DNA of 64,000 nucleotides from NCBI RefSeq assembly GCF_047238125.1, contig NZ_JBDFMH010000001.1, positions 2,418,001-2,482,000 of the forward strand. Direction: 5' to 3'. Below, in pieces: positions 35,801-45,249 of the stretch. Positions within the stretch are counted from its first letter, which is position 1. Every line of letters begins with the position of its first letter. Source of the stretch: JBDFMH01 sp047238125. Lineage in GTDB: Bacteria > Pseudomonadota > Alphaproteobacteria > Sphingomonadales > Sphingomonadaceae. Position numbers and translations under genes: made by a program. The notes beneath the pieces were generated by a model. It was not told where the DNA came from. It ran no database searches and saw nothing but the letters and a program-made list of their open reading frames with translations.

Positions 35801-36262
35801 ATGCGCTGCCCCTTCTGTGCCCATGATGACAGCCAGGTGAAGGATAGCCGTCCGACCGAGGACGGCGCATCGATCCGTCGTCGGCGGCAGTGCGAGGGCT
35901 GTGGGGCACGTTTCACCACCTTCGAACGCGTCCAGTTGCGTGATCTGGTCGTCGTGAAGAAGGAAGGCGGGCGCGAACCGTTCGAACGCGGCAAGCTAGA
36001 GCGATCGATCGCGATCGCCTGCCGCAAGCGTCCGATCGCGCCCGAACGGATCGAGCGGCTCGTATCCGGCATCCAGCGCCAGCTGGAGACATCGGGCGAG
36101 AGCGAAGTGACCGCGACCCGCATGGGCGAGATGGTGATGGACGGACTGAAGGCGCTCGACTCGGTTGCCTACATTCGCTTCGCCAGCGTCTACAAGGATT
36201 TCACCGAGGCGCGTGATTTCGAGGACTTCGCCGGCACCATCGCCGAGGCGGCGCGCGACTGA
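35801..36262 (+). CDS. nrdR: transcriptional repressor NrdR
   Basis: This 153-residue regulator of ribonucleotide reductase genes has an N-terminal zinc ribbon, MRCPFC...CEGC, and an ATP-cone domain (VVVKKEGGREPFERGKLERS). The end (ALDSVAYIRFASVYKDF) is typical. It senses (d)ATP and represses nrd operons at NrdR boxes; no nrd gene or box is in this window. GAAGGA lies 8-9 nt before the ATG. It follows glyA as in many alphaproteobacteria. Confidence 0.97.
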   Translation: MRCPFCAHDDSQVKDSRPTEDGASIRRRRQCEGCGARFTTFERVQLRDLVVVKKEGGREPFERGKLERSIAIACRKRPIAPERIERLVSGIQRQLETSGESEVTATRMGEMVMDGLKALDSVAYIRFASVYKDFTEARDFEDFAGTIAEAARD

Positions 36263-36364
36263 AATCCTGCGATCCGATGTCCGGCGGCACGCCGCTTGGG
36301 CGCGTCTTAAAGTTTCGTTAACGTTTTGACGTCATCCTGCGGCAGAAAGTTGGAGGACCAAGCG

Positions 36365-37030
36365 ATGCGCGGGATCGGATGGACCGCGGCGACGCTGATC
36401 GCCTGCGCGATGCTGGCGGGTTGCGCCAAGAAGGCTCCCCCGCCGGCACCCGTGTCGCTGGTCGAACCGCAGCCGGAGCCGACCATCCTCGACCGCTGGC
36501 AGGGCGTGGCGACCGAGGCCGATGCGGAACGGATCGCACGGATCGATACGGCCTGGGCAGACGGGCTCGCCGCCGCGCGTCGCGCCGGGGCGGGCGGGGT
36601 GATCGCGCAGGAAGGGGCGCTGCTCGATCCCGCCGCGCTGGCGCCGCGCGCGTTGCCGCCCCCCGGACGCTATAGTTGCCGCGTGATCAAGCTGGGCGGC
36701 CGCCGCGGGCTCGCATCCTTCCCGCCCTATTTCTGCTTCGTCGATCGTGACGGGCCGCTCACCATCCTCGTCAAGGAAACCGGGGCGGAGCGACCATCCG
36801 GCCGGCTGTGGCCCGACGGCGAGGACCGGATGATCTTTCTGGGCGGCATGGCGCTTGGGCCGGAACATACGGCCCCGGCCTACAACAGCGAATCCGATCG
36901 CGACGTGGCCGGCGTGCTCGAACGGGTCGGCGATTTCCGTTGGCGGCTCGCGATGCCCTACCAGTCACGGGCGGCGTCGTTGGATGTGATCGAGCTCGTG
37001 CCATTCATCCCCAACAAGACTGTCGAATGA
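36365..37030 (+). CDS. DUF4893-type lipoprotein
   Basis: This 221-residue exported lipoprotein has the signal MRGIGWTAATLIACAMLAGC with lipobox LAGC. The mature part holds a DUF4893-like domain: TILDRWQGVATEADAERIARID, LPPPGRYSCRVIKLGG and FPPYFCFVDRDG, with a pair of cysteines that may form a disulfide. The function of the family is unknown. ATG 36365 is preceded by GGAGG (36352-36356), supporting it over 36326. Confidence 0.75.
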   Translation: MRGIGWTAATLIACAMLAGCAKKAPPPAPVSLVEPQPEPTILDRWQGVATEADAERIARIDTAWADGLAAARRAGAGGVIAQEGALLDPAALAPRALPPPGRYSCRVIKLGGRRGLASFPPYFCFVDRDGPLTILVKETGAERPSGRLWPDGEDRMIFLGGMALGPEHTAPAYNSESDRDVAGVLERVGDFRWRLAMPYQSRAASLDVIELVPFIPNKTVE

Positions 37031-37106
37031 ACGCATTGTTGTTTTCGGTTCACGCAACAAACTGTCTCACCGAGCGATTGTTACGGCATCGTTTGGGAGA
37101 CAAGAA

Positions 37107-37664
37107 ATGTCGAAGTTCATCATCGGGTCGCTGATCGCCGCCGTCACGGTCAGCGCCGCCCCAGCCGTCGCGCAGAACCCGCGCCAGGCCGAGCGCGAAT
37201 ATCGTAAGGATGTGCGCGAGGCGAACCGCGACTATCGCCAAGACCTTCGCCAGGCGGATAGCCGCCGCGACGTCCGCGACGCGCGCCAGGACCGCCGCCG
37301 CGACATCCGCGATGCCCGGCAGGACCGCCGCCAGGCGTGGCAGGATTATCGCCGCTATGACTATAATCGCCCCGATCCGCGCTTCGGCAACCGCTATTAT
37401 GCCGACCGTTACTATCGCGACGGCCGCTATTATCAGCCGCGTCGGCTGGCCTATAACGACCGCATCTATCGCGGCCAGAACGGGCAATATTATTGCCGCC
37501 GCAACGACGGCACGACCGGCCTGCTGATCGGCGCGCTCGGTGGCGGCGTGCTCGGCAACGTGATCGCGCCGGGCCGCTCGGATACGCTGGGCACGATCCT
37601 GGGCGCCGGTGCCGGTGCGCTGATCGGCCGTTCGATCGATCGTAACAACGTCCAGTGCCGCTGA
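37107..37664 (+). CDS. exported Arg/Tyr-rich protein with glycine-zipper domain
   Basis: This 185-residue protein has a signal peptide (MSKFIIGSLIAAVTVSAAPAVA). A highly charged repeat region follows (residues ~25-80) built on RDxRxAR/QDRRRD units, then a Tyr/Arg-rich stretch and YYCRRNDGTTG. It ends in a glycine-zipper 2TM segment (GLLIGALGGGVLGNVIAPG ... GAGAGALIGRSID). Such proteins are envelope-associated; the function is unknown. The C-terminal Cys pairs with that in YYCRR. GGGAGA precedes the ATG. Confidence 0.8.
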   Translation: MSKFIIGSLIAAVTVSAAPAVAQNPRQAEREYRKDVREANRDYRQDLRQADSRRDVRDARQDRRRDIRDARQDRRQAWQDYRRYDYNRPDPRFGNRYYADRYYRDGRYYQPRRLAYNDRIYRGQNGQYYCRRNDGTTGLLIGALGGGVLGNVIAPGRSDTLGTILGAGAGALIGRSIDRNNVQCR

Positions 37665-37689
37665 TCTGACGGCACCAGGATGAACCGAC

Positions 37690-37722
37690 GGGCGGCCCCG
37701 AAAGGGGCCGCCCGTTTCGTTT
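37690..37722 (+). terminator. intrinsic terminator
   Basis: The 10-bp stem GGGCGGCCCC / GGGGCCGCCC with a GAAA loop is followed by GTTTCGTTT. It lies 26 bp after the stop of the glycine-zipper gene and before lepA. Confidence 0.85.
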
Positions 37723-37757
37723 GGCGTCGCGGCCCTCTCGCTGCTACGGGCGCGGGC

Positions 37758-39578
37758 ATGACCCCGCTCGACAAGATCCGTAACTTTTCCATCATCGCCC
37801 ATATCGACCATGGCAAGTCGACCCTCGCCGACCGGCTGATCCAGCGCACCGGCGGGCTGACCGCGCGCGAGATGTCCGCGCAGGTGCTCGACAACATGGA
37901 TATCGAAAAGGAACGCGGCATCACCATCAAGGCGCAGACCGTGCGCCTGGATTGGAAGGGGCCGGACGGCGAGGATTATGTCCTGAACCTGATGGACACG
38001 CCGGGCCATGTCGACTTCGCCTATGAAGTGTCGCGCAGCCTGGCCGCCTGCGAAGGCGCGCTGCTCGTCGTCGATGCCGCGCAAGGCGTCGAAGCGCAGA
38101 CCCTGGCCAACGTCTACCAGTCGATCGAGCATGATCATGAGATCATCTCGGTCATCAACAAGATCGATCTGCCCTCGGCCGAACCCGAGAAGGTGAAGAC
38201 CGAGATCGAGGAGATCATCGGGCTCGACGCATCGAACGCGGTGCTGGCCAGCGCCAAAGCCGGCATCGGCATCGACGAGATACTGAACGCGATCGTCGAG
38301 CGGATTCCCGCGCCCAAGGGCGATCCGAACGCGCCGCTGAAGGCGATGCTGGTCGACAGCTGGTACGATGCCTATCTCGGCGTCGTGATCCTCGTCCGCG
38401 TGATCGACGGATCGATCCGCAAGGGTCAGCAGATCCGGTTCATGGCCGCGGGTACGACCCATCTGGTCGATCGGGTCGGCGCGTTCCGCCCGAAGATCGA
38501 GCAGCTGCCGGACCTTGGCCCCGGCGAGATCGGCTTCATCACCGCGCAGATCAAGGAAGTGGCGCAGGCCCGCGTCGGTGACACGCTCACCGACGCGAAG
38601 AAGCCGGCGGCAGAGGCGCTGCCCGGCTTCAAGGAACTGCAGCCGGTGGTGTTCTGCGGGCTCTTCCCGGTCGATGCGGCCGAGTTCGAGAAGCTGCGCG
38701 AGAGCATCTCCAAGCTCCGGCTGAACGACGCCTCGTTCAGTTTCGAGATGGAGACGTCGGCTGCGCTCGGCTTCGGCTTCCGCTGCGGCTTCCTGGGGCT
38801 GCTGCACCTGGAGATCATCCAGGAACGGCTGACCCGCGAATATGATCTCGACCTGATCACGACCGCGCCGTCGGTGGTTTACCGGATCGCGCTGAGCCAT
38901 TCGAAGACCGAGGACGCCAAGACGATCGAGCTGCACAACCCGGCCGACATGCCCGATCCCAACCGGATCGACATGATCGAGGAACCGTGGATCGAAGCGA
39001 CCATCTACGTGCCCGACGAATATCTCGGCGCGATCCTGAAGCTGTGCCAGGATCGGCGCGGCATCCAGAAGAACCTGACCTATGTCTCGGGCCGTGCGCA
39101 GATCACGTACGAGCTGCCACTGAACGAAGTGGTGTTCGATTTCTACGATCGGCTGAAGAGCATCAGCCGCGGCTATGCCAGCTTCGATTATCACCAGATC
39201 GGCTATCGCGAGGGCGATCTCGTCAAGATGTCGATCCTCGTCAACAACGAGCCGGTCGATGCGCTCAGCATGATCGTCCACCGCGGCACCGCCGAGACGC
39301 GCGGCCGCGGCATGTGCGAGCGGCTGAAGGACCTGATCCCGCGTCACCTGTTCAAGATCCCGATCCAGGCGGCGATCGGTGGCAAGGTGATCGCGCGCGA
39401 GACGATCGCGGCGTTGCGCAAGGACGTGACGGCCAAATGCTATGGCGGCGACGCGACCCGCAAAAAGAAGCTTCTGGAAAAGCAGAAGGAAGGCAAGAAG
39501 CGGATGCGCGAATATGGCTCTGTCAGCATCCCCCAGGAAGCCTTCATCGCCGCGCTGCGCATGGGCGACGACGGCTGA
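37758..39578 (+). CDS. lepA: elongation factor 4 (LepA)
   Basis: This 606-residue ribosome-associated GTPase back-translocates or rescues stalled ribosomes. G motifs are AHIDHGKST (G1), DTPGHVDF (G3) and NKIDLP (G4). The LepA-specific C-terminal end is present (IPIQAAIGGKVIARETIAALRKDV, then CYGGDATRKKKLLEKQKEGKKRM). The start at 37758 (MTPLDKIRNFSIIAHIDHG) is used; the longer frame would run through the terminator hairpin. Confidence 0.98.
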   Translation: MTPLDKIRNFSIIAHIDHGKSTLADRLIQRTGGLTAREMSAQVLDNMDIEKERGITIKAQTVRLDWKGPDGEDYVLNLMDTPGHVDFAYEVSRSLAACEGALLVVDAAQGVEAQTLANVYQSIEHDHEIISVINKIDLPSAEPEKVKTEIEEIIGLDASNAVLASAKAGIGIDEILNAIVERIPAPKGDPNAPLKAMLVDSWYDAYLGVVILVRVIDGSIRKGQQIRFMAAGTTHLVDRVGAFRPKIEQLPDLGPGEIGFITAQIKEVAQARVGDTLTDAKKPAAEALPGFKELQPVVFCGLFPVDAAEFEKLRESISKLRLNDASFSFEMETSAALGFGFRCGFLGLLHLEIIQERLTREYDLDLITTAPSVVYRIALSHSKTEDAKTIELHNPADMPDPNRIDMIEEPWIEATIYVPDEYLGAILKLCQDRRGIQKNLTYVSGRAQITYELPLNEVVFDFYDRLKSISRGYASFDYHQIGYREGDLVKMSILVNNEPVDALSMIVHRGTAETRGRGMCERLKDLIPRHLFKIPIQAAIGGKVIARETIAALRKDVTAKCYGGDATRKKKLLEKQKEGKKRMREYGSVSIPQEAFIAALRMGDDG

Positions 39579-39692
39579 CGCACCGGCCGAAAGCAGCGAA
39601 AGCAGCACTTGTACACCCCCGGACCAGCGTGCGCGACCCCATAGCGCGCGAACCGATCTGGTTATAGCAGATGAGCCTGCTGTAGGACAGGG

Positions 39693-41285
39693 CTACCGCG
39701 CGGCCAGCGCGCTCGCAATCAGCGCGCGGCTTTCCGCGAGCCCGTAAAGCGCGAAGAAGCTGCCCATGCGCGGGCCCTGCGCCGAGCCCAGCAGCGTCTC
39801 GTACAGCGCGCCGAACCAGTCGCGCAGCCTTTCCTTGCCGTAATGCGCCTTGCCGACCTCGTAGACTTCGTTCTGGATCGTCTCGGCATTTGCATCGCCG
39901 GGCAGCGCCGCCAGTCGCGCATCGAGATCGGTGAGCGCGGTTGCCTCCTCAGCCGTCGGCGGGCGGCGCTGCAGCGTCGGTGCGACCACATCACGGTGAT
40001 AGGCCAGCGCATGGCCGACCAGCGGCGCCAGCGCAGGATGCGCCTCCGCAGTCAGCCCGGCGTCGTAGCGCGCGAGATAGGCCCAGACCGCCGCCTCGCC
40101 CGCATCCGCGCCCAGCACGCCGACCAGGTTCAGAAGCAGCTGGAAGCTGATCGGCAGCGGATCCGCCGGCACCTGCCCATCGTGAATGTGATGGACGGGG
40201 TTGCCGAGCTTCTGCGTCACCTCCTGCGTCGGATAGCTGGCGCGGAACTGCCAGTAATCGTCGATCGCGCGCGGGATCACGCCCATGTGCAGCGACTTTG
40301 CCTTCTTCGGCTCGCGATAGGCGTAGAAGGCCAGGCTCTCCTGCGGGCCATAGGTCAGCCACTGCTCCAGGCTCAGCCCGTTGCCCTTGGACTTCGAGAT
40401 CTTCTCGCCCTTCTCGTCGAGGAACATCTCGTAGTTGAAGCCCTCGGGCGGGCGGCCGCCCAGCGCGCGTGCGATCTTGCCGGACTGGATGACCGAATTG
40501 ATCAGGTCCTTGCCCGCCATTTCGTAATCCACGTCGAGCGCGACCCAGCGCATCGCCCAGTCGACCTTCCACTGCAGCTTCGCGCCACCGCCCAGGATCG
40601 ACTGCTCGATCCGCTGGCCCGCATCGTCGAACGCCACGATGCCGGCTTCCGCATCGACCACTTCGACCGGCACCTGCAGCACGATGCCGCTGGTCGGGCT
40701 GATCGGCAGCACCGGCGAATAGGTTTCCCGGCGCTCGGCGCGCAGCGTGGGGAGCATGATGTCCATGATCGCCTGGTAGCGGCGCAGCACCTGGCGCAGC
40801 GTCTCGTCGAAGCGGCCGGCGCGATACTGCTCGGTGGACGACATGAATTCATAGTCGAAGCCGAACCGGTCGAGGAAATCGCGCAGCATCGCGTTGTTGT
40901 GCGCCGCGAAGCTGTCATGCGTGCCGAACGGATCGGGGATCGCAGTCAGCGGCTTGCCGATATGCTCCGCCAGCATCGCCTTGTTGGGCACATTGTCCGG
41001 CACCTTGCGCAACCCGTCCATATCGTCGCTGAACGCGATCAGCCGGGTCGGCACGTCGCTGAGCGCATGGAAGGCATTCCGCACCATCGTGGTGCGCAGC
41101 ACTTCGTTGAACGTGCCGATATGCGGCAGGCCCGATGGTCCATAGCCGGTTTCGAACAGGATATGGCCCTTGGCCGGCGCGCCGTCCGGATAGCGCTTCA
41201 GCAGCTTGCGCGCCTCCTCATAGGGCCAGGCCTTGGCGGCGAGTGCGGCATCGCGCAGCGCGGTCTTGTCGATGGGTGCGGTCAT
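39693..41285 (-). CDS. lysS: lysyl-tRNA synthetase, class I
   Basis: This 530-residue enzyme is the archaeal-type class I LysRS, not the class II LysS of E. coli. The HIGH signature is GPSGLPHIGTFNE near residue 50 and the KMSKS signature is EKISKSKGNGLS. The C-terminal helical bundle ends the protein. Class I LysRS is typical of alphaproteobacteria; whether it is the only LysRS here cannot be seen. It charges tRNA-Lys, one copy of which is at 23278. It is convergent with lepA across 114 bp holding nothing else recognised. Confidence 0.95.
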   Translation of the reverse strand: MTAPIDKTALRDAALAAKAWPYEEARKLLKRYPDGAPAKGHILFETGYGPSGLPHIGTFNEVLRTTMVRNAFHALSDVPTRLIAFSDDMDGLRKVPDNVPNKAMLAEHIGKPLTAIPDPFGTHDSFAAHNNAMLRDFLDRFGFDYEFMSSTEQYRAGRFDETLRQVLRRYQAIMDIMLPTLRAERRETYSPVLPISPTSGIVLQVPVEVVDAEAGIVAFDDAGQRIEQSILGGGAKLQWKVDWAMRWVALDVDYEMAGKDLINSVIQSGKIARALGGRPPEGFNYEMFLDEKGEKISKSKGNGLSLEQWLTYGPQESLAFYAYREPKKAKSLHMGVIPRAIDDYWQFRASYPTQEVTQKLGNPVHHIHDGQVPADPLPISFQLLLNLVGVLGADAGEAAVWAYLARYDAGLTAEAHPALAPLVGHALAYHRDVVAPTLQRRPPTAEEATALTDLDARLAALPGDANAETIQNEVYEVGKAHYGKERLRDWFGALYETLLGSAQGPRMGSFFALYGLAESRALIASALAAR

Positions 41286-41388
41286 GGTGGCGGGGGCGTA
41301 AGGCGGGGGCCGCCGGGTGGCAATGCCCGTTTGCGCTTTGTTCCCGACACCTCTAGTCTGCCGTGGGACTCAGTGTCCGGAGGACGGG

Positions 41389-41964
41389 ATGGCGCTCGAC
41401 GGCGAGATCATCGAAGGACCGCTGCCGCCGGCGCTGCGCAGCCAGCGGCTGCACGCGATCGCCGAGGAGATTCGCTATGTGGCGCGGCCGGGGCTTGGCG
41501 CGCTGCCCTCCGGCACGATGGCGGTGGCGGGGTTCATCGCGCTGCAGGCGTGGACGCTGACGATCCTGTTCTGGGCGATCTGGTGGCCGATCCCGCGCAC
41601 ATCGGGCCACTGGGCCTTCACACTGACGGCGACGGCGCTGGTGGTCGGCCTGCTCGTCACGGTCGGATGGCTGCTGCTGAAGCGCTTCCCGGGTTATGCC
41701 ACCGCGCTCGCCCGTACCCCCTTCATCCGCGTGACGGTGACGGATCGGCGCGTGATCTGGACGGTGCCGTGGGATCGCAACCCGCTGATGGAGATTGACC
41801 GCCGCCGCGTCACGGGTGCGATCCTGGGCCATGTCGATCGGCGCGGGCGCGGCAATGCGGCGATGATGCTGGTGCCGGGCGATCCTGCCGCCGATGTCGA
41901 CGGCAACATTCATTTCGATCGGCTGCCCCACGCCCACCGCTTCGTGGACGCGTTCGCGGGGTGA
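41389..41964 (+). CDS. hypothetical membrane protein with PH-like region
   Basis: This 191-residue protein has two membrane segments (about residues 47-68 and 76-97). The cytoplasmic C-terminal region, RVTVTDRRVIWTVPWDRNPLMEI, resembles bacterial PH-like domains. The family is not certain. GGAGGA lies just before the ATG and decides the start; the frame to 41317 is longer but lacks a site. The DinG-like helicase gene begins 28 bp after its stop, so it heads an eleven-gene run. Confidence 0.7.
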   Translation: MALDGEIIEGPLPPALRSQRLHAIAEEIRYVARPGLGALPSGTMAVAGFIALQAWTLTILFWAIWWPIPRTSGHWAFTLTATALVVGLLVTVGWLLLKRFPGYATALARTPFIRVTVTDRRVIWTVPWDRNPLMEIDRRRVTGAILGHVDRRGRGNAAMMLVPGDPAADVDGNIHFDRLPHAHRFVDAFAG

Positions 41965-41992
41965 ACTGCACGTATCGGGCGGGGGCCGGGCG

Positions 41993-44710
41993 ATGATCCT
42001 TCCCCTCCCCGCCCTCCACGCCACCCATGGCGGCATCTGGATCGCCGAAGCGGGCGCGGCACCGCGCGCCGCCGGGCGCGGCGAGGCGATCGCGCGCGCG
42101 GCCGAGACGCCGGTGCTGCTGCTGAACGCGCCGCTGGTGGCCGCGCGGCTGGGGCTGGGCGAAGTCTCCGGTCTCGATCTGCTCGAATTGTACGCCTTCG
42201 TGCATCCGGCCCGGTTCGCGGTGCCGACTCCCGCCGGCATGGCGCGCGCGCTGGGCATCGATCCGCCCGCCGACGATACCGCTGCCGCCCCCTTCCTGCA
42301 GCGCGCCGCCGCCCGGCTGATCGAGACGCTGGCCGACCCCGCCTGGCCCGAGCGCGAAGGTGCGTGGACATCGCTGCAATCGCTGGGCCGGCTGCGCTGG
42401 CCTTGGGCGGGAGTGATCGGCACCGCGATCGCGCGGCCGGAGAAGGCTGAACGCTGGCTGTTCTCGCGCCTGCCCGAATGGGAGGAAGCGCCCGCCCGCC
42501 CCGCCCCGCGCCCGGTGGTCCTGACCGAGGCCGAGGCGACCGCGCGGCTGGCGATGCTGACCGGGCACGGCGCGGAACCGCGCGAGGGGCAGGTGGCCTA
42601 TGCCGCGGCCGCCGCGCGCGCGTTCGATCCGCGCGCGGCAGCGGACCGGCCCAACATGGTACTGGCCGAAGCAGGCACCGGCATCGGCAAGACGCTGGGC
42701 TATCTGGCGCCGGCATCGCTGTGGGCGGAACGCGCCGGCGGCCCGGTCTGGATCTCCACCTATACCAAGGCGCTGCAACGCCAGCTCGACCGCGAGACCG
42801 GCCGGCTGTTCCCCGATCCTGCGGTGCGCGCCGGCAAAGTAGTGGTGCGCAAGGGGCGCGAAAATTATCTGTGCCTGCTGAACCTGGAGGATGCGCTGCA
42901 GGGCGGCTTCCAGAACCGGGCGGCGATCCTGGCGCAACTGGTGGCGCGCTGGGCGGCCTATACCCGCGATGGCGACATGGTGGGCGGCGATCTGCCCGGC
43001 TGGCTGCCGACCCTGTTCCGCCGCGCGGGATCGACCGCGCTGACCGATCGCCGCGGCGAATGCGTCTATGCCGGCTGCCCGCATTACCGGAAATGCTTTA
43101 TCGAACGATCGGTGCGCGCGGCGGCCGGCGCGGATATCGTGATCGCGAACCACGCGCTGGTGATGCTGCTGGCCGCGCGCCGACGCGATGAGGGCGCGCC
43201 GCTGCAACGGCTGGTGTTCGACGAGGGGCATCATCTGTTCGATGCCGCCGATTCCACCTTCGCCGCCGCGCTGACCGGGCAGGAAGCGATCGAGCTGCGG
43301 CGCTGGATCATGGGCCCCGAAGGCAAATTGCGCGGGCGCCGGCGCGGGCTGGCGGCGCGGCTGTCCGACGTCGCTTCCTACGACGAGGCGGGCGGGCTCG
43401 CCATCGAGGCGGCGATCGAGGCGGTGCAGGCGCTGCCGGGCGACGGCTGGCTGCAGCGGTTGGGCGAGATGCTGCCGCTGGGCCCGATCGAACGGCTGCT
43501 GGGGCAGGTGCGCGCCACCGTCTATGCGCGCGCCAAGGCGGTCGATGCGGGCTATGGCCTGGAGACCGAGGCGGCCGAGCTCGACGGCGCGCTGATCGAG
43601 GCGACGGGCCCCGCAATCGAGGCGCTGGAAGCGCTGCACCGCCCGCTGATGCGGCTGGCGCAGCGGCTGGAAGCGGTGATGGAGGATGGCCCCGACTGGC
43701 TGGACGGCCCGGCCCGCGCGCGGGTGGAAGGCGCGATCGCGGGGCTCGGCTTTCGCACCCAGACGATCGCGGCCTGGGTGGCGCTGCTGTCGCGGCTGGG
43801 CGGGCCGGTCGATCCCGATTTCGTCGACTGGCTGGCGATCGACCGGGTCGAGGGCCGCGAATATGATATCGGTCTGCACCGCCACTGGCTGGATCCGACG
43901 CGCCCGCTGGCCAACGCGGTGTTGAAATCCGCGCACGGCGTGCTCGCGACATCGGCAACGCTGCGCGGCGGCGAGGATTGGGCCGCTGCCGAGGCGCGCA
44001 CCGGTGCGCTGCACCTGGAAGGCGATGCGCGCCGGTTCGCCGCCGAAAGCCCGTTCGATTATGCGGCCGCCGCCGAAGTGCTGATCGTGACCGACATCAA
44101 GCGCGGGGACATCGCCCAGCTGGCAGGGGCCTATGCCCGGCTGATCGCGGCGGCGGACGGCGGCACGCTGGGCCTGTTCACCGCGATCCAGCGGCTGCGT
44201 GCGGTGCATGCGCGGATCGCGGATCGGCTCGCCCGCGACGGGCTGCCGCTCTACGCGCAGCATGTCGATCCGATCGACACCGGCACGCTGGTCGATATCT
44301 TTCGCGACGAGCATCGCGCCTCGCTGCTGGGTACCGATGCGCTGCGCGACGGGGTCGACGTGCCCGGCGAATCGTTGCGGCTGGTGGTGATGGAAGGCGT
44401 GCCCTGGCCGCGGCCGACCGTGCTGCATGGCGCCCGGCGCGCGGCCGGCGGCGGCACCGCGCATGACGATCGCGTGGTGCGCGCGCGGCTGGCGCAGGCG
44501 TTCGGCCGGCTGATCCGCCGCGTGGGTGATCGCGGCCAGTTCGTGCTGCTGTCGGCGGCGATGCCGTCACGGCTGCTCGATGCCTTCCCGCCCGGCGTGC
44601 CGGTGACGCGATTGACGCTGAATGACGCGGTGGCGCGCGTGCGGCGTCTTTCTTCCGCAACGGGTTTCGGGCATCAGGCGATCGAGGATGCGATCGCGGG
44701 GGCGGAATGA
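41993..44710 (+). CDS. DinG/XPD-like ATP-dependent DNA helicase
   Basis: This 905-residue superfamily 2 helicase has Walker A AEAGTGIGKTLGYLAP and a DEAH-type box as VFDEGHHLFDAAD. Motifs V/VI are in the C-terminal region (GTDALRDGVDVPGESLRLVVMEGVPWPRP and FGRLIRRVGDRG). Four cysteines (YLCLLN and CVYAGCPHYRKC) match the iron-sulfur cluster domain of the XPD/DinG group. The N-terminal ~180 residues before the helicase core are not recognised. It probably unwinds DNA structures in repair or replication. Its end overlaps sixA by 4 bp. Confidence 0.88.
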   Translation: MILPLPALHATHGGIWIAEAGAAPRAAGRGEAIARAAETPVLLLNAPLVAARLGLGEVSGLDLLELYAFVHPARFAVPTPAGMARALGIDPPADDTAAAPFLQRAAARLIETLADPAWPEREGAWTSLQSLGRLRWPWAGVIGTAIARPEKAERWLFSRLPEWEEAPARPAPRPVVLTEAEATARLAMLTGHGAEPREGQVAYAAAAARAFDPRAAADRPNMVLAEAGTGIGKTLGYLAPASLWAERAGGPVWISTYTKALQRQLDRETGRLFPDPAVRAGKVVVRKGRENYLCLLNLEDALQGGFQNRAAILAQLVARWAAYTRDGDMVGGDLPGWLPTLFRRAGSTALTDRRGECVYAGCPHYRKCFIERSVRAAAGADIVIANHALVMLLAARRRDEGAPLQRLVFDEGHHLFDAADSTFAAALTGQEAIELRRWIMGPEGKLRGRRRGLAARLSDVASYDEAGGLAIEAAIEAVQALPGDGWLQRLGEMLPLGPIERLLGQVRATVYARAKAVDAGYGLETEAAELDGALIEATGPAIEALEALHRPLMRLAQRLEAVMEDGPDWLDGPARARVEGAIAGLGFRTQTIAAWVALLSRLGGPVDPDFVDWLAIDRVEGREYDIGLHRHWLDPTRPLANAVLKSAHGVLATSATLRGGEDWAAAEARTGALHLEGDARRFAAESPFDYAAAAEVLIVTDIKRGDIAQLAGAYARLIAAADGGTLGLFTAIQRLRAVHARIADRLARDGLPLYAQHVDPIDTGTLVDIFRDEHRASLLGTDALRDGVDVPGESLRLVVMEGVPWPRPTVLHGARRAAGGGTAHDDRVVRARLAQAFGRLIRRVGDRGQFVLLSAAMPSRLLDAFPPGVPVTRLTLNDAVARVRRLSSATGFGHQAIEDAIAGAE

Positions 44711-45249
44711 AGAGATTGATCCTGTTTCGCCATGCCAAATCGGGCTGGGACGATCCGGTGGCGCGCGATTTCGATCGGCCGCTGAACGCCAAGGGCAAAC
44801 GCGCCGCGCGCACGATGGGCCAGCATCTGCGCAAGATCGACCTGCGGTTCGATCATCTGCTGGCATCGCCGGCGGTGCGCTGCGTGGAGACGCTGGAAAG
44901 CTTTGTCGAAGGGTATGGCGAAACGCCGCCGCCGGCGTGGGACAAGCGCATCTATCTCGCGTCGGGGGTCACGCTGCTGGATGTCGTGCAGGAAGCGCCC
45001 GACAGCGCCACCAGCCTGATGATGTGCGGCCATAATCCGGGGCTGGAGGATCTGGCGCTGATGCTGGTGCCGGATCGCAGCGACGATGCGGCACGCGACG
45101 AGCTGGAAGAGAAATTCCCGACCGCCAGCGTGGCCGAACTGATCTTCGAGGTCGACAGCTGGGCCGACGTGAAGGCCAATGGCGCGACCCTCGGCCGCTT
45201 CATCCGCCCGCGCGATCTCGATTCCACGCTGGGCCCCGACCAGCATTGA
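44707..45249 (+). CDS. sixA: SixA-type phosphohistidine phosphatase
   Basis: This 180-residue histidine phosphatase of the SixA branch has the RHG-type motif ILFRHAKSGW at residues 5-14 and the family GHNPGLEDLAL with the second histidine. The short length and lack of an inserted domain fit SixA. It removes phosphate from phosphohistidine on signalling proteins, by homology; the target is unknown. It overlaps both neighbours (helicase and GNAT) by 4 bp. Confidence 0.85.
   Translation: MKRLILFRHAKSGWDDPVARDFDRPLNAKGKRAARTMGQHLRKIDLRFDHLLASPAVRCVETLESFVEGYGETPPPAWDKRIYLASGVTLLDVVQEAPDSATSLMMCGHNPGLEDLALMLVPDRSDDAARDELEEKFPTASVAELIFEVDSWADVKANGATLGRFIRPRDLDSTLGPDQH

Noticed and set aside
37680..37757. 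Longer lepA start at 37680
   Set aside because: It would translate through a strong terminator hairpin and add residues absent from the LepA family.
37050..39608. 852-residue open frame opposite lepA
   Set aside because: lepA has all GTPase motifs on the plus strand; the antisense frame has none.
41810..44464. 884-residue open frame opposite the DinG-like helicase gene
   Set aside because: It is the antisense shadow of a helicase with Walker and DEAH-type motifs; composition is low-information.
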